Origin: Mariniphaga sp041687255
GTDB taxonomy: Bacteria; Bacteroidota; Bacteroidia; Bacteroidales; Prolixibacteraceae
Length of the DNA: 64,000 nucleotides
Assembly (NCBI GenBank): GCA_041687255.1
Contig: JAWLCL010000009.1
Coordinates: 62,001-126,000, forward strand
Direction of reading: 5' to 3'
Of this stretch, positions 25,291 to 35,300 are shown piece by piece. A program made the position numbers and the translations under genes. How positions within the stretch are numbered: position 1 is the first letter of the stretch; each line of letters starts with the position of its first letter. The notes below the pieces were generated by a model, which did no database searches, was not told the origin of the DNA, and was given only the letters and a program-made list of their open reading frames with translations.

Positions 25291-26390
25291 TGCTTTTTAT
25301 TTATTTGATGGCGAACCTGTACGAGCTGAGCAGCAATGCTAAGGGCAATCTCTTCCACCGTTTCCGAATGGATATCTAGCCCAACAGGTGCATGGATTCT
25401 TGCCCATTGCTCTTCTGTAGCCCAGCCTTCTGCCAGGAACTGTTCCCTGATAAGGATTGTCTTTTTTCTGCTGCCAATCATTCCGATATATCCTGCAGGT
25501 GAGCCGATGAACAATTTAAGAACTTCAATATCCTGCTTATGCCCTGTAGTCACAGCAACTATATAGGTATTCCGGTCTGTTGCAACTCCAGCCAATGTTT
25601 CTTCAATATTACCTGAAAGCAGAACATCAGCATCGGGCACATTTTCCTTTGTTGCATATTCGCTCCGGTAATCCCATACCACAACTTCAAATCCCAAAAA
25701 TTTCCCCAGGTGCGACAAAGCCTTTCCAACATGTCCGGCACCTGCAATGATAAGCCTTGGTGCAGGCACTATAGTTTCCAAAAAGACAGATTGCTTCTCC
25801 TCTTCAGCAGTTTCCTCAATGTCTGTTCTTCGGAAGTCACCTTCTGTAGGGCGATTGAGCATCTCCTGTAAATGATTGTCCACAACTGGCGACAGCGAGA
25901 GGGTTTTGTTTTTTAAACTGCCGGTCGTAATCCATTCCCGTTCAATATGCAGCCGCCCGCCGGAGTCCGTTTTTGCAACAATTAACATCACACCAGGTTC
26001 CCTTTTGCCTAATGATTCGCTGATTGCTTTAAAAACCGCAGCATATTTTTCCGGCTCCGCATCAAGCAATATTTCCATACTGCCTCCGCAAATGGCCCCT
26101 TCCTTATCAGAAATTTTATTGGTGAGGTTAAAGGCACGAATCTGGGATTGTTTTGCCTGAACGATATCATTTATCACCTTTTGGATGGAAAACTCCACAA
26201 TTCCGCCTCCAATGGTACCGGCAATCAGCCGGTTCTCACCAAATACAGCCGAAATCCCTGTCTTTTGCGGTGCAGAACCTTTTGTTGCTGCGACCGTGGC
26301 CAGGGCTAAATTCTTTTTACTGCTTAACAACTGAGGGAGTTCAGTGTAAAAATTTAATGCGGCTGAACTTCCATTCAATAAAGACTTCAT
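25287..26390 (-). CDS. XdhC family molybdenum-cofactor insertion protein
   Basis: A 367-residue protein. The N-terminal XdhC/CoxI domain (about residues 10-90) includes KGSAPQKTGISAVFGENRLIAGTIGGGIVE and the ICGGSMEILL segment; the C-terminal Rossmann domain (about 210-355) includes LIIAGAGHVGKALSHLGKFLG and GYIGMIGSRKKT. Family members bind and protect the cofactor and help sulfurate it before insertion into the hydroxylase. First gene of a tightly overlapping four-gene operon. Confidence 0.92.
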   Translation of the reverse strand: MKSLLNGSSAALNFYTELPQLLSSKKNLALATVAATKGSAPQKTGISAVFGENRLIAGTIGGGIVEFSIQKVINDIVQAKQSQIRAFNLTNKISDKEGAICGGSMEILLDAEPEKYAAVFKAISESLGKREPGVMLIVAKTDSGGRLHIEREWITTGSLKNKTLSLSPVVDNHLQEMLNRPTEGDFRRTDIEETAEEEKQSVFLETIVPAPRLIIAGAGHVGKALSHLGKFLGFEVVVWDYRSEYATKENVPDADVLLSGNIEETLAGVATDRNTYIVAVTTGHKQDIEVLKLFIGSPAGYIGMIGSRKKTILIREQFLAEGWATEEQWARIHAPVGLDIHSETVEEIALSIAAQLVQVRHQINKKQ

Positions 26391-26739
26391 GTTGCTTATC
26401 CGGATTTTATTATGCCTGAAAAATTTCGTGTTAATCGTTAAGTCTCAGACCAAACAACAAAATAGTGAATTTGCAGTCATCCGGCAAAAAAATCGTATTG
26501 ATATTTTACCAGATCGCATTTTTTTTCATTTGTTGAGGTAAAATAGCCTCTGTGGAACGTACAACATCATTACTTGTACCCTATGGTATGTCGACAAGGT
26601 ATTTACGGCATACTTCGGACGTACCAAATTCGGATAATCGCGAATTTGATATGGCCCGGGTATGTTTGGGATATGGGCATTGTAAGGCACCGGAGTGTGG
26701 GCAGGAATGATTAAATTTATATATGCAATTGTCAGTGGC
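26391..26739. other. non-coding interval with a small inverted repeat
   Basis: No convincing gene in 349 bp. It contains a perfect 8-bp inverted repeat (CAAATTCG at 26625-26632, CGAATTTG at 26641-26648) with no T run, so it is not an obvious terminator. Confidence 0.5.
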
Positions 26740-27687
26740 TTACTGAATGTTGAACTTTTTTCCTTGCCAGGTTTCCCGTTCTTTCAGCCTTTTTTCCACT
26801 TTGGCTACAAATTCAAAATTTTTGAGGCCCCATTTGGGAGCAATGAGCATGTCGGGAGGCGCCTGGCTGATAAATCGTTCGACGATAATTGCCGGATTAA
26901 GCAACTCCAGGTAATCGACCACCAAATCGATGTATTCTTCGGCTGAAAAAAGATGAAACTGCCCGGGATTTATCCGGAATTGTTTTTCCATGACGGTTCC
27001 TTTGTGGATTTGCAACTGGTGCAGCTTTAAGTTTTTTACCGGCAGCCTGGAGATTTCTTTTGCCTGGTTAAGCCAGTCGTTGTACGATTCGCCGGGAAGG
27101 CCCAGAATCAGGTGCGCACAGTTATTTATTTTTCGGCGGGTAGTTTCATGAAGAGCCCACACCGATTCGGCAAACGTATGGCCTCGGTTCATTTTTTCGA
27201 GCGATGAATCCAGGTGCGATTCCAGGCCAAATTCAACCATTATATATACTTTTTTGCCCAGCTCCGCCAGATAATCAAGTAACTCTTCATTAACAGCATC
27301 GGGGCGGGTGGAGATGACCAGCCCGATTATTTTGGGATGCTGCAGCGCTTCTTCATAAAGTGGTTTCAGGGCTTCAAGTGGCGCCCACGTGCTTGTGTAA
27401 GCCTGGAAATAGGCCAGGAACCGCATGGTGTGGTATTTTTTTTCGAAAAAGCCGATGCCTTGCTGTACCTGTTCCGTAACGGAAGTTTGAAGATTGCAGT
27501 AACTGGGTTTGAAAGTCTTGTTGTTGCAATAGGTACAGCCTCCGCGCCCCCTGGTGCCATCGCGGTTTGGACATGTAAACCCTGCATCTACCGACACCTT
27601 CTGGACGCGCCCTGAAAAATGGTTCCGGAAATAAGTTGGAAAGTCGTTGTACCTTTTGTTATGTCCCCAGCTGTATTGTTGCTCCAT
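26740..27687 (-). CDS. TIGR01212/YhcC family radical SAM protein
   Basis: A 315-residue radical SAM protein. Its distinctive iron-sulfur motif has a long first gap, C39-X11-C51-X2-C54, in TCPNRDGTRGRGGCTYC, which is diagnostic of this family. Other conserved parts are RFLAYFQAYTSTWAP, GLVISTRPDAV and the ILGLPGES segment. Specific function is not established. A TAATTTTG-like element on the minus strand (27711-27718) lies 24 bp before the start. Confidence 0.92.
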   Translation of the reverse strand: MEQQYSWGHNKRYNDFPTYFRNHFSGRVQKVSVDAGFTCPNRDGTRGRGGCTYCNNKTFKPSYCNLQTSVTEQVQQGIGFFEKKYHTMRFLAYFQAYTSTWAPLEALKPLYEEALQHPKIIGLVISTRPDAVNEELLDYLAELGKKVYIMVEFGLESHLDSSLEKMNRGHTFAESVWALHETTRRKINNCAHLILGLPGESYNDWLNQAKEISRLPVKNLKLHQLQIHKGTVMEKQFRINPGQFHLFSAEEYIDLVVDYLELLNPAIIVERFISQAPPDMLIAPKWGLKNFEFVAKVEKRLKERETWQGKKFNIQ

Positions 27688-27903
27688 GCTTAAACTTCAT
27701 ATTGGAACTGCAAAATTAGAAAAATTAAAAGGTCTTTTTTGTTTTTTGCTGGTCCCGGCAAGTCGAAAGGAAGAAGTTTGATGTTAGTTCTTTACATAGG
27801 TTAAAAAAAGGTTACATTTTGGTTGTTAGAAAAATATTGAAAACTTTGACCGATTTGCGATTGTTTCAGTTTCTAAAATGAAATCTTATTTCTATTTTTA
27901 GAT

Positions 27904-29454
27904 ATGGAATTAAAAAACTCGGATATGTTTTCGAAACAAGATGAAATCCAGATAAAGGAAAGAGGCAGTAAGCCGGAGGAGGTAAAGCGCCAGGTTGAAA
28001 ACTTCAAAAAAGGGTTTCCCTTCCTGGAGGTGGAAGAAGCTGCCACTGTGGGGCATGGTATTATTCAGGTAAAAGAAGAAGAAGTTAAGCAATATGGTGT
28101 GCTTTATGATGAGCAGGTACAAAAAGGAATTGTTCCGCTAAAGTTTGTTCCTGCATCAGGGGCAGCGAGCCGAATGTTTAAAGCCCTTTTTGAAGCATTG
28201 GAAGAGTGTAAAAAGGACAGCGATCCGAAAACCGCCCTTGCAAAAAATGCCAATGCAAGAGATTACCTTGTAAAAAAGGAGAAGTTTGCTTTTTTCAACG
28301 ACCTGGAAGAGGTTATTGAAAAAAGCGGAGCCGATAAAAATTGCATCAGCTGGATTGATTTTCTTTTGGACGAAAAAGGGTTGAATTATGGCTCTCTTCC
28401 CAAAGGATTACTCAAATTTCATAAATATGATGATGGGGAACGTACCCCCTTTGAAGAGCACCTGGTGGAAGGTGCCGCCTATGGAAAAGATAGCCGGGGT
28501 GTTGCCAGAATTCATTTCACAGTGTCGCCTGAACATAAAGCAGGGTTTGAAGAACTCCTGGAAAAAGTAAGGGAGAAATACGAACAACAATCCAATACCA
28601 GCTTTGAAGTGTCGTTTAGTGTGCAAAAACCATCCACCGACATGATTGCTGTTGACCTGAACAATGAGCCTTTCAGGGAAAATGACGAAAGTTTACTGTT
28701 CCGGCCCGGCGGTCATGGCGCTCTTATTGAAAACCTGAACGATTTGGAGGCCGACATCATTTTTATCAAGAACATTGATAATGTTGTACCCGACAGGCTC
28801 AAACCGGTCACCGTTGATTATAAGAAAGTGCTTGCCGGTATTTTGCTTAAATACCAGGAGAAAATATTTAATTACCAGAAAATGCTTAATGAAAGGCATC
28901 CTTCAGGCCTCGAAAGTGGTTTCTTAGCTGAAGCGGCTAATTTCCTGGAGAATTCATTAAATACCAAACCACCTGAAAGCCAGTATTACACTGAAAAGGA
29001 GGATTTGTTTCATTACCTGAAAGAGAAGTTTAACCGGCCGGTCCGTGTGTGCGGCATGGTAAAGAATGAAGGGGAACCGGGTGGGGGACCGTTTTGGGCA
29101 TTAAACCCCGACGACACTGTTTCATTGCAGATTGTGGAAAGTTCACAAATTGATAATAAGAGTGTTCAGCAGCAGGATATCTTGAAGCACTCAACACACT
29201 TTAACCCGGTTGACCTTGTTTGCGGAGTAAAGAATTACAAAGGAAAGAAATACGATTTAACACAATATACCGATCCGGCAACTGGTTTTATTTCCCGAAA
29301 GTCGAAAGATGGAAGGGATTTAAAAGCCCAGGAATTGCCGGGATTGTGGAATGGTGCAATGAGTGACTGGATTACATTGTTTGTGGAAGTGCCTATTGAA
29401 ACATTTAATCCGGTTAAAACGGTTGTCGATTTGTTAAGGGAACAACACCTTTAG
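27904..29454 (+). CDS. DUF4301 family protein
   Basis: A 516-residue soluble protein recognised as DUF4301, a Bacteroidota family of unknown function. Notable segments: KFVPASGAASRMFKALFEAL (residues about 78-97), GARTPFEEH-like GERTPFEEHLVEG, SVQKPSTDMIAVD and LFRPGGHGALIENLNDL. The glycine-rich SGAASRMFK and the GGHGAL loops resemble nucleotidyl/sugar-phosphate transferase sites, which would suggest an NTP-dependent transferase fold, but that is inference. Monocistronic or with the TPR gene 62 bp downstream. Confidence 0.85.
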   Translation: MELKNSDMFSKQDEIQIKERGSKPEEVKRQVENFKKGFPFLEVEEAATVGHGIIQVKEEEVKQYGVLYDEQVQKGIVPLKFVPASGAASRMFKALFEALEECKKDSDPKTALAKNANARDYLVKKEKFAFFNDLEEVIEKSGADKNCISWIDFLLDEKGLNYGSLPKGLLKFHKYDDGERTPFEEHLVEGAAYGKDSRGVARIHFTVSPEHKAGFEELLEKVREKYEQQSNTSFEVSFSVQKPSTDMIAVDLNNEPFRENDESLLFRPGGHGALIENLNDLEADIIFIKNIDNVVPDRLKPVTVDYKKVLAGILLKYQEKIFNYQKMLNERHPSGLESGFLAEAANFLENSLNTKPPESQYYTEKEDLFHYLKEKFNRPVRVCGMVKNEGEPGGGPFWALNPDDTVSLQIVESSQIDNKSVQQQDILKHSTHFNPVDLVCGVKNYKGKKYDLTQYTDPATGFISRKSKDGRDLKAQELPGLWNGAMSDWITLFVEVPIETFNPVKTVVDLLREQHL

Positions 29455-29516
29455 GAAAAACAGTTTCTTATTTCATTACGAATTGCTATTTTCGCTAACT
29501 CATTTATGATGTTTGA

Positions 29517-30935
29517 ATGAATAAGGAAGAATGGAGTTATTTAAGGGATGAGGGAATTGAGGAAGCACTGAACCGCTTCAGGAAATCGCTTGTTTCGGGC
29601 CGTAAAAGCTATTTTGATGTCTCTGAATTTGAAGGGATTGTTGAGTATTTGCTCGACGAAGGAGACCTTAAAACTTCGGAGATAGCGGCATTGCAAGGCA
29701 TCCAGATTCACCCAAGCGCTGTTCCCCTGCAGCTCAAATATGCACAGGTTTTGCTCAGCAAGGGTAAGTATCAGAATGCACTGAAATATTTGAACCTGGC
29801 TGAGCAGGTTGAACTTACGAATCCTGACATACATTTAATGAAAGGTTCGGCATGGCTGGTTATAGGAAATGAGACAGAGGCAGAAAAATCGTTTGAAAAA
29901 GCATTGAAGAATGCAGGCAGCGAAACCGATGATATTCTTTATCATATAGGTTCTTCCTATATCCAGTCGGGAGATACCGGCAAAGGTGTCAGTTATTTTG
30001 AAAAATCGCTGCAACTAAATCCTGAAAATGAATTTGCCTTGTACGACCTGGGTTTCTTTAGTGATCAGGAAGGAAATTATCAAAAAAGCATTGAATATTA
30101 CAACAGGTATCTTGATATCGATCCGTTTAACTTTTCAATTTGGTTTAACCTGGGGATTTCATACAATAAAAATGGTGATTTTACAAAGGCTGTTGATGCT
30201 TATGAATACGCGCTGGCTTTAAATGAAGAATTTGACCAGGCGCTGTTCAACATTGGCAATACCTATGCGAATGCAGGAAAGTACCGGGAGGCAATTGCCA
30301 AATACCATGAATATTTGGAAATGGATCCCGAAAACGATGATGCCTATTGTTACATTGGAGAGTGTTACCTAAACCTGGATGACAATAAACGTTCTGAAAA
30401 AAATTACCTGAAATCAATTGAGCTTAATCCTGATAATGACTCTGCTATATTCGGGCTGGGCCTGATTATGTGGATAGAGAATAAATGGAAAAGAAGCATA
30501 AAATATATTAAAAAGGCAATTAAGCTTGAACCTTCAAATATAGAATATTGGCTTACCCTGGCAAAGGTATGCAAAGATGCGGGTAAACCGGCTGAAGCAG
30601 AAAAAGCCTTGTTAAGCGCAGCTGATCTGGATTCTGAAAATGCAGATATTTATCTTACCTGGTCGGATGTATTCATGAAACAAGAAGCAGTTGATGATGC
30701 CATCAGGATAATTGAAACCGGAATTGAAAAAAATGATGATACATTGCTGAAATACCGGCTTGTAAGTTTATTGCTGGAGAAAGATCAGGAAAAAGAAGCC
30801 TATGATTTACTAATATCAGCAATGGAACAGGATTTTGTAAACATCAATTACTTCTTTGAAATTTATCCAAAGGCAATTCAAAACAAAAAATTGCAGCGGG
30901 TCATAAAAAAATTCCGGAAAAACAACAATCTCTGA
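29517..30935 (+). CDS. tetratricopeptide-repeat protein
   Basis: A 472-residue protein made almost entirely of TPR units. At least ten 34-residue repeats can be read between about residues 60 and 440, for example DDILYHIGSSYIQSGDTG and FNFSIWFNLGISYNKNGDF. There is no signal peptide or transmembrane segment, so a cytosolic scaffold is likely. The start is the ATG at 29517 (MNKEEWSYLRDEG). The converging alpha/beta hydrolase stop is one base after this stop. Partner unknown. Confidence 0.9.
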   Translation: MNKEEWSYLRDEGIEEALNRFRKSLVSGRKSYFDVSEFEGIVEYLLDEGDLKTSEIAALQGIQIHPSAVPLQLKYAQVLLSKGKYQNALKYLNLAEQVELTNPDIHLMKGSAWLVIGNETEAEKSFEKALKNAGSETDDILYHIGSSYIQSGDTGKGVSYFEKSLQLNPENEFALYDLGFFSDQEGNYQKSIEYYNRYLDIDPFNFSIWFNLGISYNKNGDFTKAVDAYEYALALNEEFDQALFNIGNTYANAGKYREAIAKYHEYLEMDPENDDAYCYIGECYLNLDDNKRSEKNYLKSIELNPDNDSAIFGLGLIMWIENKWKRSIKYIKKAIKLEPSNIEYWLTLAKVCKDAGKPAEAEKALLSAADLDSENADIYLTWSDVFMKQEAVDDAIRIIETGIEKNDDTLLKYRLVSLLLEKDQEKEAYDLLISAMEQDFVNINYFFEIYPKAIQNKKLQRVIKKFRKNNNL

Positions 30936-30936
30936 T

Positions 30937-32169
30937 TTATTCCTCCATTATCTGGTAGAACCATTGAATGGCATACAATCCTGCCGGTATAATTCCATCG
31001 GTGTGAGTATAGTCGGGGAGAGGTATCAGTTCAATATTATCATTTTGACTGCCTTCTGCTGTAAGTTCCTGATAAAAGTTTTGCGATATTTCGAAAGGAA
31101 CCAGTTCGTCGCCTGTGCTGTGGATAAGATGAGTCGGGGTAGATACATCCCATGCATCGACACTGTTCACTTCCAGGGCTTCCAATATGGAGGAAAATGT
31201 TGTGTCGGTGTCGTAGTTCATCAGGAAATTATCAGTAAACAATTCTGATACATCAGTTGTCAACTGTTCATTTATTTCAATGCCTGATAAAGAACCATTG
31301 TAAAGTTCCGGAATTCTGGCATCGTACGGCGAGTTAAATATCTCATCAAGGGGAACGTCAATGATTCCTGAATTTTGATAGCTGTTGTAGACAAATCCCA
31401 TAAAATATGGCTGAGGATATGTTTCCTGGTTAAGGATGAAGTTATTTACTTCGTTGAGGTTATAAGGACCTGCGCTTGGTGCACTGGCTTTCAGGTTGAA
31501 TTCACCGGAAAGGTTTGTTTCAAGTTCCTTTTGCACCTGCATAGTGGCCCATCCGCCCATGGAGTATCCGGTGAGATAAAGGTCATTTGTGACGCTGAAC
31601 CCTCTTAGTTCGCCCAGTTCCTCTACTGCCCGCAGCATATCGATCACTACAGGCACAGTTGCATCGGCATGTAAGTAGGGATGAAACATGTTATCGGTTT
31701 CACCGAAACCCAGGTAATCGGGTAAGGAAACTACTAAGCCTGTGGAGGATAACATCTCCAGTAACATGTAAAAGCTGCGATCGGGATTTACAGACGGGGC
31801 ATCGCCGTGAAGGGTGTTGGTGCCATTCTGATAGCTTATGGTGGGAAAGGGGCCATCGCCTGTAGGCGCGCTGACAAGGCCGGAGGCAATTATGGGTTCT
31901 CCTTCAAAAGTTGTTCTATAGTTGATTGAATAAACTACCAATCCATGTTTTACCCGTTCGCGCACCTCTTCCATTTCCGGATAGCTGCCAATAAGCTGAT
32001 CGAAAATGGTCTCTACCATAACCGGCAGATACGACCGCTCTATTTCATAACTAACCAGATAATCGTGCTGGGGTTTATCATCATCATCATTGAAAAGATT
32101 GTGGCATGATGCGAATAAAACTAATGTTAATGCAACCAGTATTTTTGTTAGATTTCTATTTGTTTTCAT
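30937..32169 (-). CDS. alpha/beta hydrolase lipoprotein
   Basis: A 410-residue predicted lipoprotein started at the ATG 32169 (MKTNRNLTK), which gives a proper signal peptide with lipobox FASC; the frame extends upstream to 32202 but with no signal. The nucleophile elbow is GYSMGGWATMQ and the oxyanion/HG-type region is YQNGTN. A late aspartate (STGDELVPFEIS) and histidine (DYTHTDG) can complete the triad. It resembles secretory lipase or prolyl-oligopeptidase-like hydrolases. An element reading TACCTTTG on the minus strand (32284-32291) may be its -7 box. Confidence 0.85.
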   Translation of the reverse strand: MKTNRNLTKILVALTLVLFASCHNLFNDDDDKPQHDYLVSYEIERSYLPVMVETIFDQLIGSYPEMEEVRERVKHGLVVYSINYRTTFEGEPIIASGLVSAPTGDGPFPTISYQNGTNTLHGDAPSVNPDRSFYMLLEMLSSTGLVVSLPDYLGFGETDNMFHPYLHADATVPVVIDMLRAVEELGELRGFSVTNDLYLTGYSMGGWATMQVQKELETNLSGEFNLKASAPSAGPYNLNEVNNFILNQETYPQPYFMGFVYNSYQNSGIIDVPLDEIFNSPYDARIPELYNGSLSGIEINEQLTTDVSELFTDNFLMNYDTDTTFSSILEALEVNSVDAWDVSTPTHLIHSTGDELVPFEISQNFYQELTAEGSQNDNIELIPLPDYTHTDGIIPAGLYAIQWFYQIMEE

Positions 32170-32311
32170 ATGATTAAAATTGTTCGTTTTTAATTGTATC
32201 ATATGGAATTCGCATGAGAGTTTTATTCATTAACGGTTGGTGTAACATTTTGCTCATGCTCATTTCATGGTAAGATATTTTCTCAAAGGTACAAATAATT
32301 GACCAATTTGT

Positions 32312-35300
32312 TCAATTTTCGATTACTTGTGAAATGCCATTGTACAACGATTTCCACCAGAAGTTTATAATTGATCTTTTTTCATCACGTTTTTGCTTGA
32401 TGCTTACCGGTTCAAGGTTTTCACCTCCGTTGTTGTTCGTATTTATTTTTAAGCTGTTGGCAACAAACGATGAAAACGTATTTTTTTGAATTTCATCGCC
32501 GCTGTAATCGAGAACAGCTATTTTCAAATCTTTATATGCCAGCTGCATTTCCCCCCGGGCAAATTCTTCTTTAAAAGTCAGGTTGAAATCCATCCTGTTT
32601 AACCTGCCCGATTCCACTGCCAAAGGTACAGTTTTCGTTATCATAGTATTAAGGGGGTTGAGGTCCATAGAGCTGATTGACCCAGTTACCGTATGGTGGT
32701 AATCGCTGCTGCCTAAATCGAATGCGAAACGGGCGGAAATCAAACCTTCTCCCATAAGTCTTGCACGGGTATCAACAATAAAATTTTGTTTGTTAAATTC
32801 TTCAGGAATGTTTGAAAGCCTGTTGCCTTCAAATTCAAGGCCGGTGAATTCCAAATAACCGGGTTCATTGAAAATGCCAAGCAATTCGCTGTATTTAATC
32901 CTGGAAGGCATGAGTTTAACAGAATCAAAGACAAATGGTTGTTTTAGATTAAGAATAAGGTCCTGAGGCCATTCAGGACGTTGGCTATGGTCGAATGGAA
33001 AACGTTTGTTTCTGAAGATTTCAATATCAGCAGGACCGATTACAAGGGTACTGGCGTCAAGAATGTTTTCGCTGAACCAGCGCCGTTCATCAATATTCCT
33101 GAACTCCACATAATCGATTTTGGCTTCTGCAACATCGATTTGCATACCTTCCTGTAATGGAAATGCTTCTTTTTCTACAGTAGGGGCTATCCCTATATTT
33201 TTAAGCTTTACCAGGTGATTTGCCGATTGATACATGAATGTATCAGCAGTATAGGCATACATTCCGTTCCTGCTTTTTGCCGAAAGCTGTGTCGTTGAAA
33301 TTGTAAATTCCTTTGAGTTTAAAAGGTTGTGGGGGGATCGGTTTTCGCTTAACAGAATTTCTTCAAACGATAAATCCAGCCGGTTATTAAACAGCTGCTT
33401 ATGGAGCCAGTTGAAGTCCAGAAAAGCATTGTTTACTTCCAGCTTGTTTACCCGGATTGAATTTACCAGATCTTCAACATACGGATAAAGATCGAGGGTT
33501 TCCAGGAACTCCAATGTATCGTTTTTTATTTCATTAATAATGTTGATAGCTATTTGGGGATCATTTGCCACTATGCTGCTGAAATTGAAATCATTTTCAT
33601 TCAGGGCCGATTTAAAATCAAAATCATGAAAGCTTATAAATGGTGCCGTAATATTGAACCTGTTTTTGTTTTTATCGGCAATAAAAGGAAGCAATCTAAG
33701 GTCGGTTATTTCAATAATTTTTCTTTCCCTGTTGAAATCGACCGAACCGATTTTAAGGTTGTGTATACTATCGACAGGAAATATAAAATCCGCCACCGAA
33801 AAATGAATGTTACTGCTTGAAACCTGAACCTGGTTCTTATCGTTACTATTTACCAGCAGTCCCGGAACCGATAATTCAAAGAAGAAACTGGTTCTCGGGT
33901 GGTGCTGCAATCCTTCTTTGCGGTAAGTAACAGCCCTGCCATTGGTAATCAGCAATTCAGAAATTTTAAACGTCTCAATAAAAGCAGGCATAGGAAAACT
34001 ATAGGCTTTCAGCTCAAGTCCTTTTGCTTTTTCGGGGTTGGTGTAAACCTGAAAACGTGGTTTATTTAATCTGACGGTTTTTATTTCAGGTTCCTGTGAA
34101 TGCCAGGCTTTCTGGAAATTAAACCCATTGATGCTTATTTCAGGAATGGCAACCTGCCATGTTGTGGCAAGTTCATTATATTTCTCCGAGGTGACGAGTG
34201 GGAACAGCAGGGCATCCTTAATGTAAATCATCGATTGGGAAGACGATAATCTTATTTCTCCTCCCTTCAATACATGCACGTTATCGGAGAGTTCAAACTC
34301 CTGATCTTTAATTATTAAATCAAAGTTGTCGGAAAACAGGAGTCGGTTTTTATCCATTTCTGATTTATTCAGCCTGAAATTTTCAAGAGTAACAGAAAAC
34401 TCATTATCAAATGAGGTGGTACGTCCTTTTCGGGTATGATTTATCCAGGTTAACAAACCATCGGCAATGCTGAAACGGGCTATATTTATGTCTTCGACAT
34501 AGTTGAAAATAAGTTGATAGAATTCTGTTATTTCCTGATTCTCATTCTCTGTACGGTTAGTGCCGAAGTTTTCAAAATAAATCTGAGGAGTGGAAATTTT
34601 GAAATCAGCAATATTTATTTTCTGGTTGAAAAAGGCATTATCTAAATCAATGCCTTTTAACCAGATTTGAGGTACTGAGATGTTAAACAATTCGGAGTGT
34701 CCGGAATTCAACATTTCAGTTGTTCCTACATTTTCCCTAACCGGCTTAAGACTGAGGTTTTCGATTTCCACCTGCTGGTTATCGCTGGAGATGGTTACAG
34801 TATCTACTTCTATTTTATGAAAGTTATCGACAAGTCGCATGTTGTAATCAACGAAAAGCAGGTTGAAACCGGAAGCATAAAAGAAATTGCCGCCTTTTAG
34901 GAGGCTGGTGGAATCAAGTCGGAATTCAGATAGGTTAAAATCAAAGTTTGTTTCAAAATATCCTGTTTCAACACCATTATGGCTGTTGCGGATGTTCAGA
35001 TTTCCTTTTTTAACACTTACAGCATTTGAATATACACCTTCCAGGTAATCAGTGACTATTTCGTAAAGCAATCCTGTTTCAGCCTGCTTTTTTCGTTTTT
35101 CTTTTTCAAGCCTGTACAGCAAGTGTACATTTGGTTCAGTAACTTCAATGCTGGTAGTGGGTAAAATCCGTTGGTGATAAAGATCCAGAAAATTAACCTC
35201 TTCTATATTCAGCGATTTACATTCAATGTTAATTTCATTGCGCAGGTTTTTATTCTTCGGGTTTTCCGGTTGAATGTCAATATCGCTTATGCTCATACGG

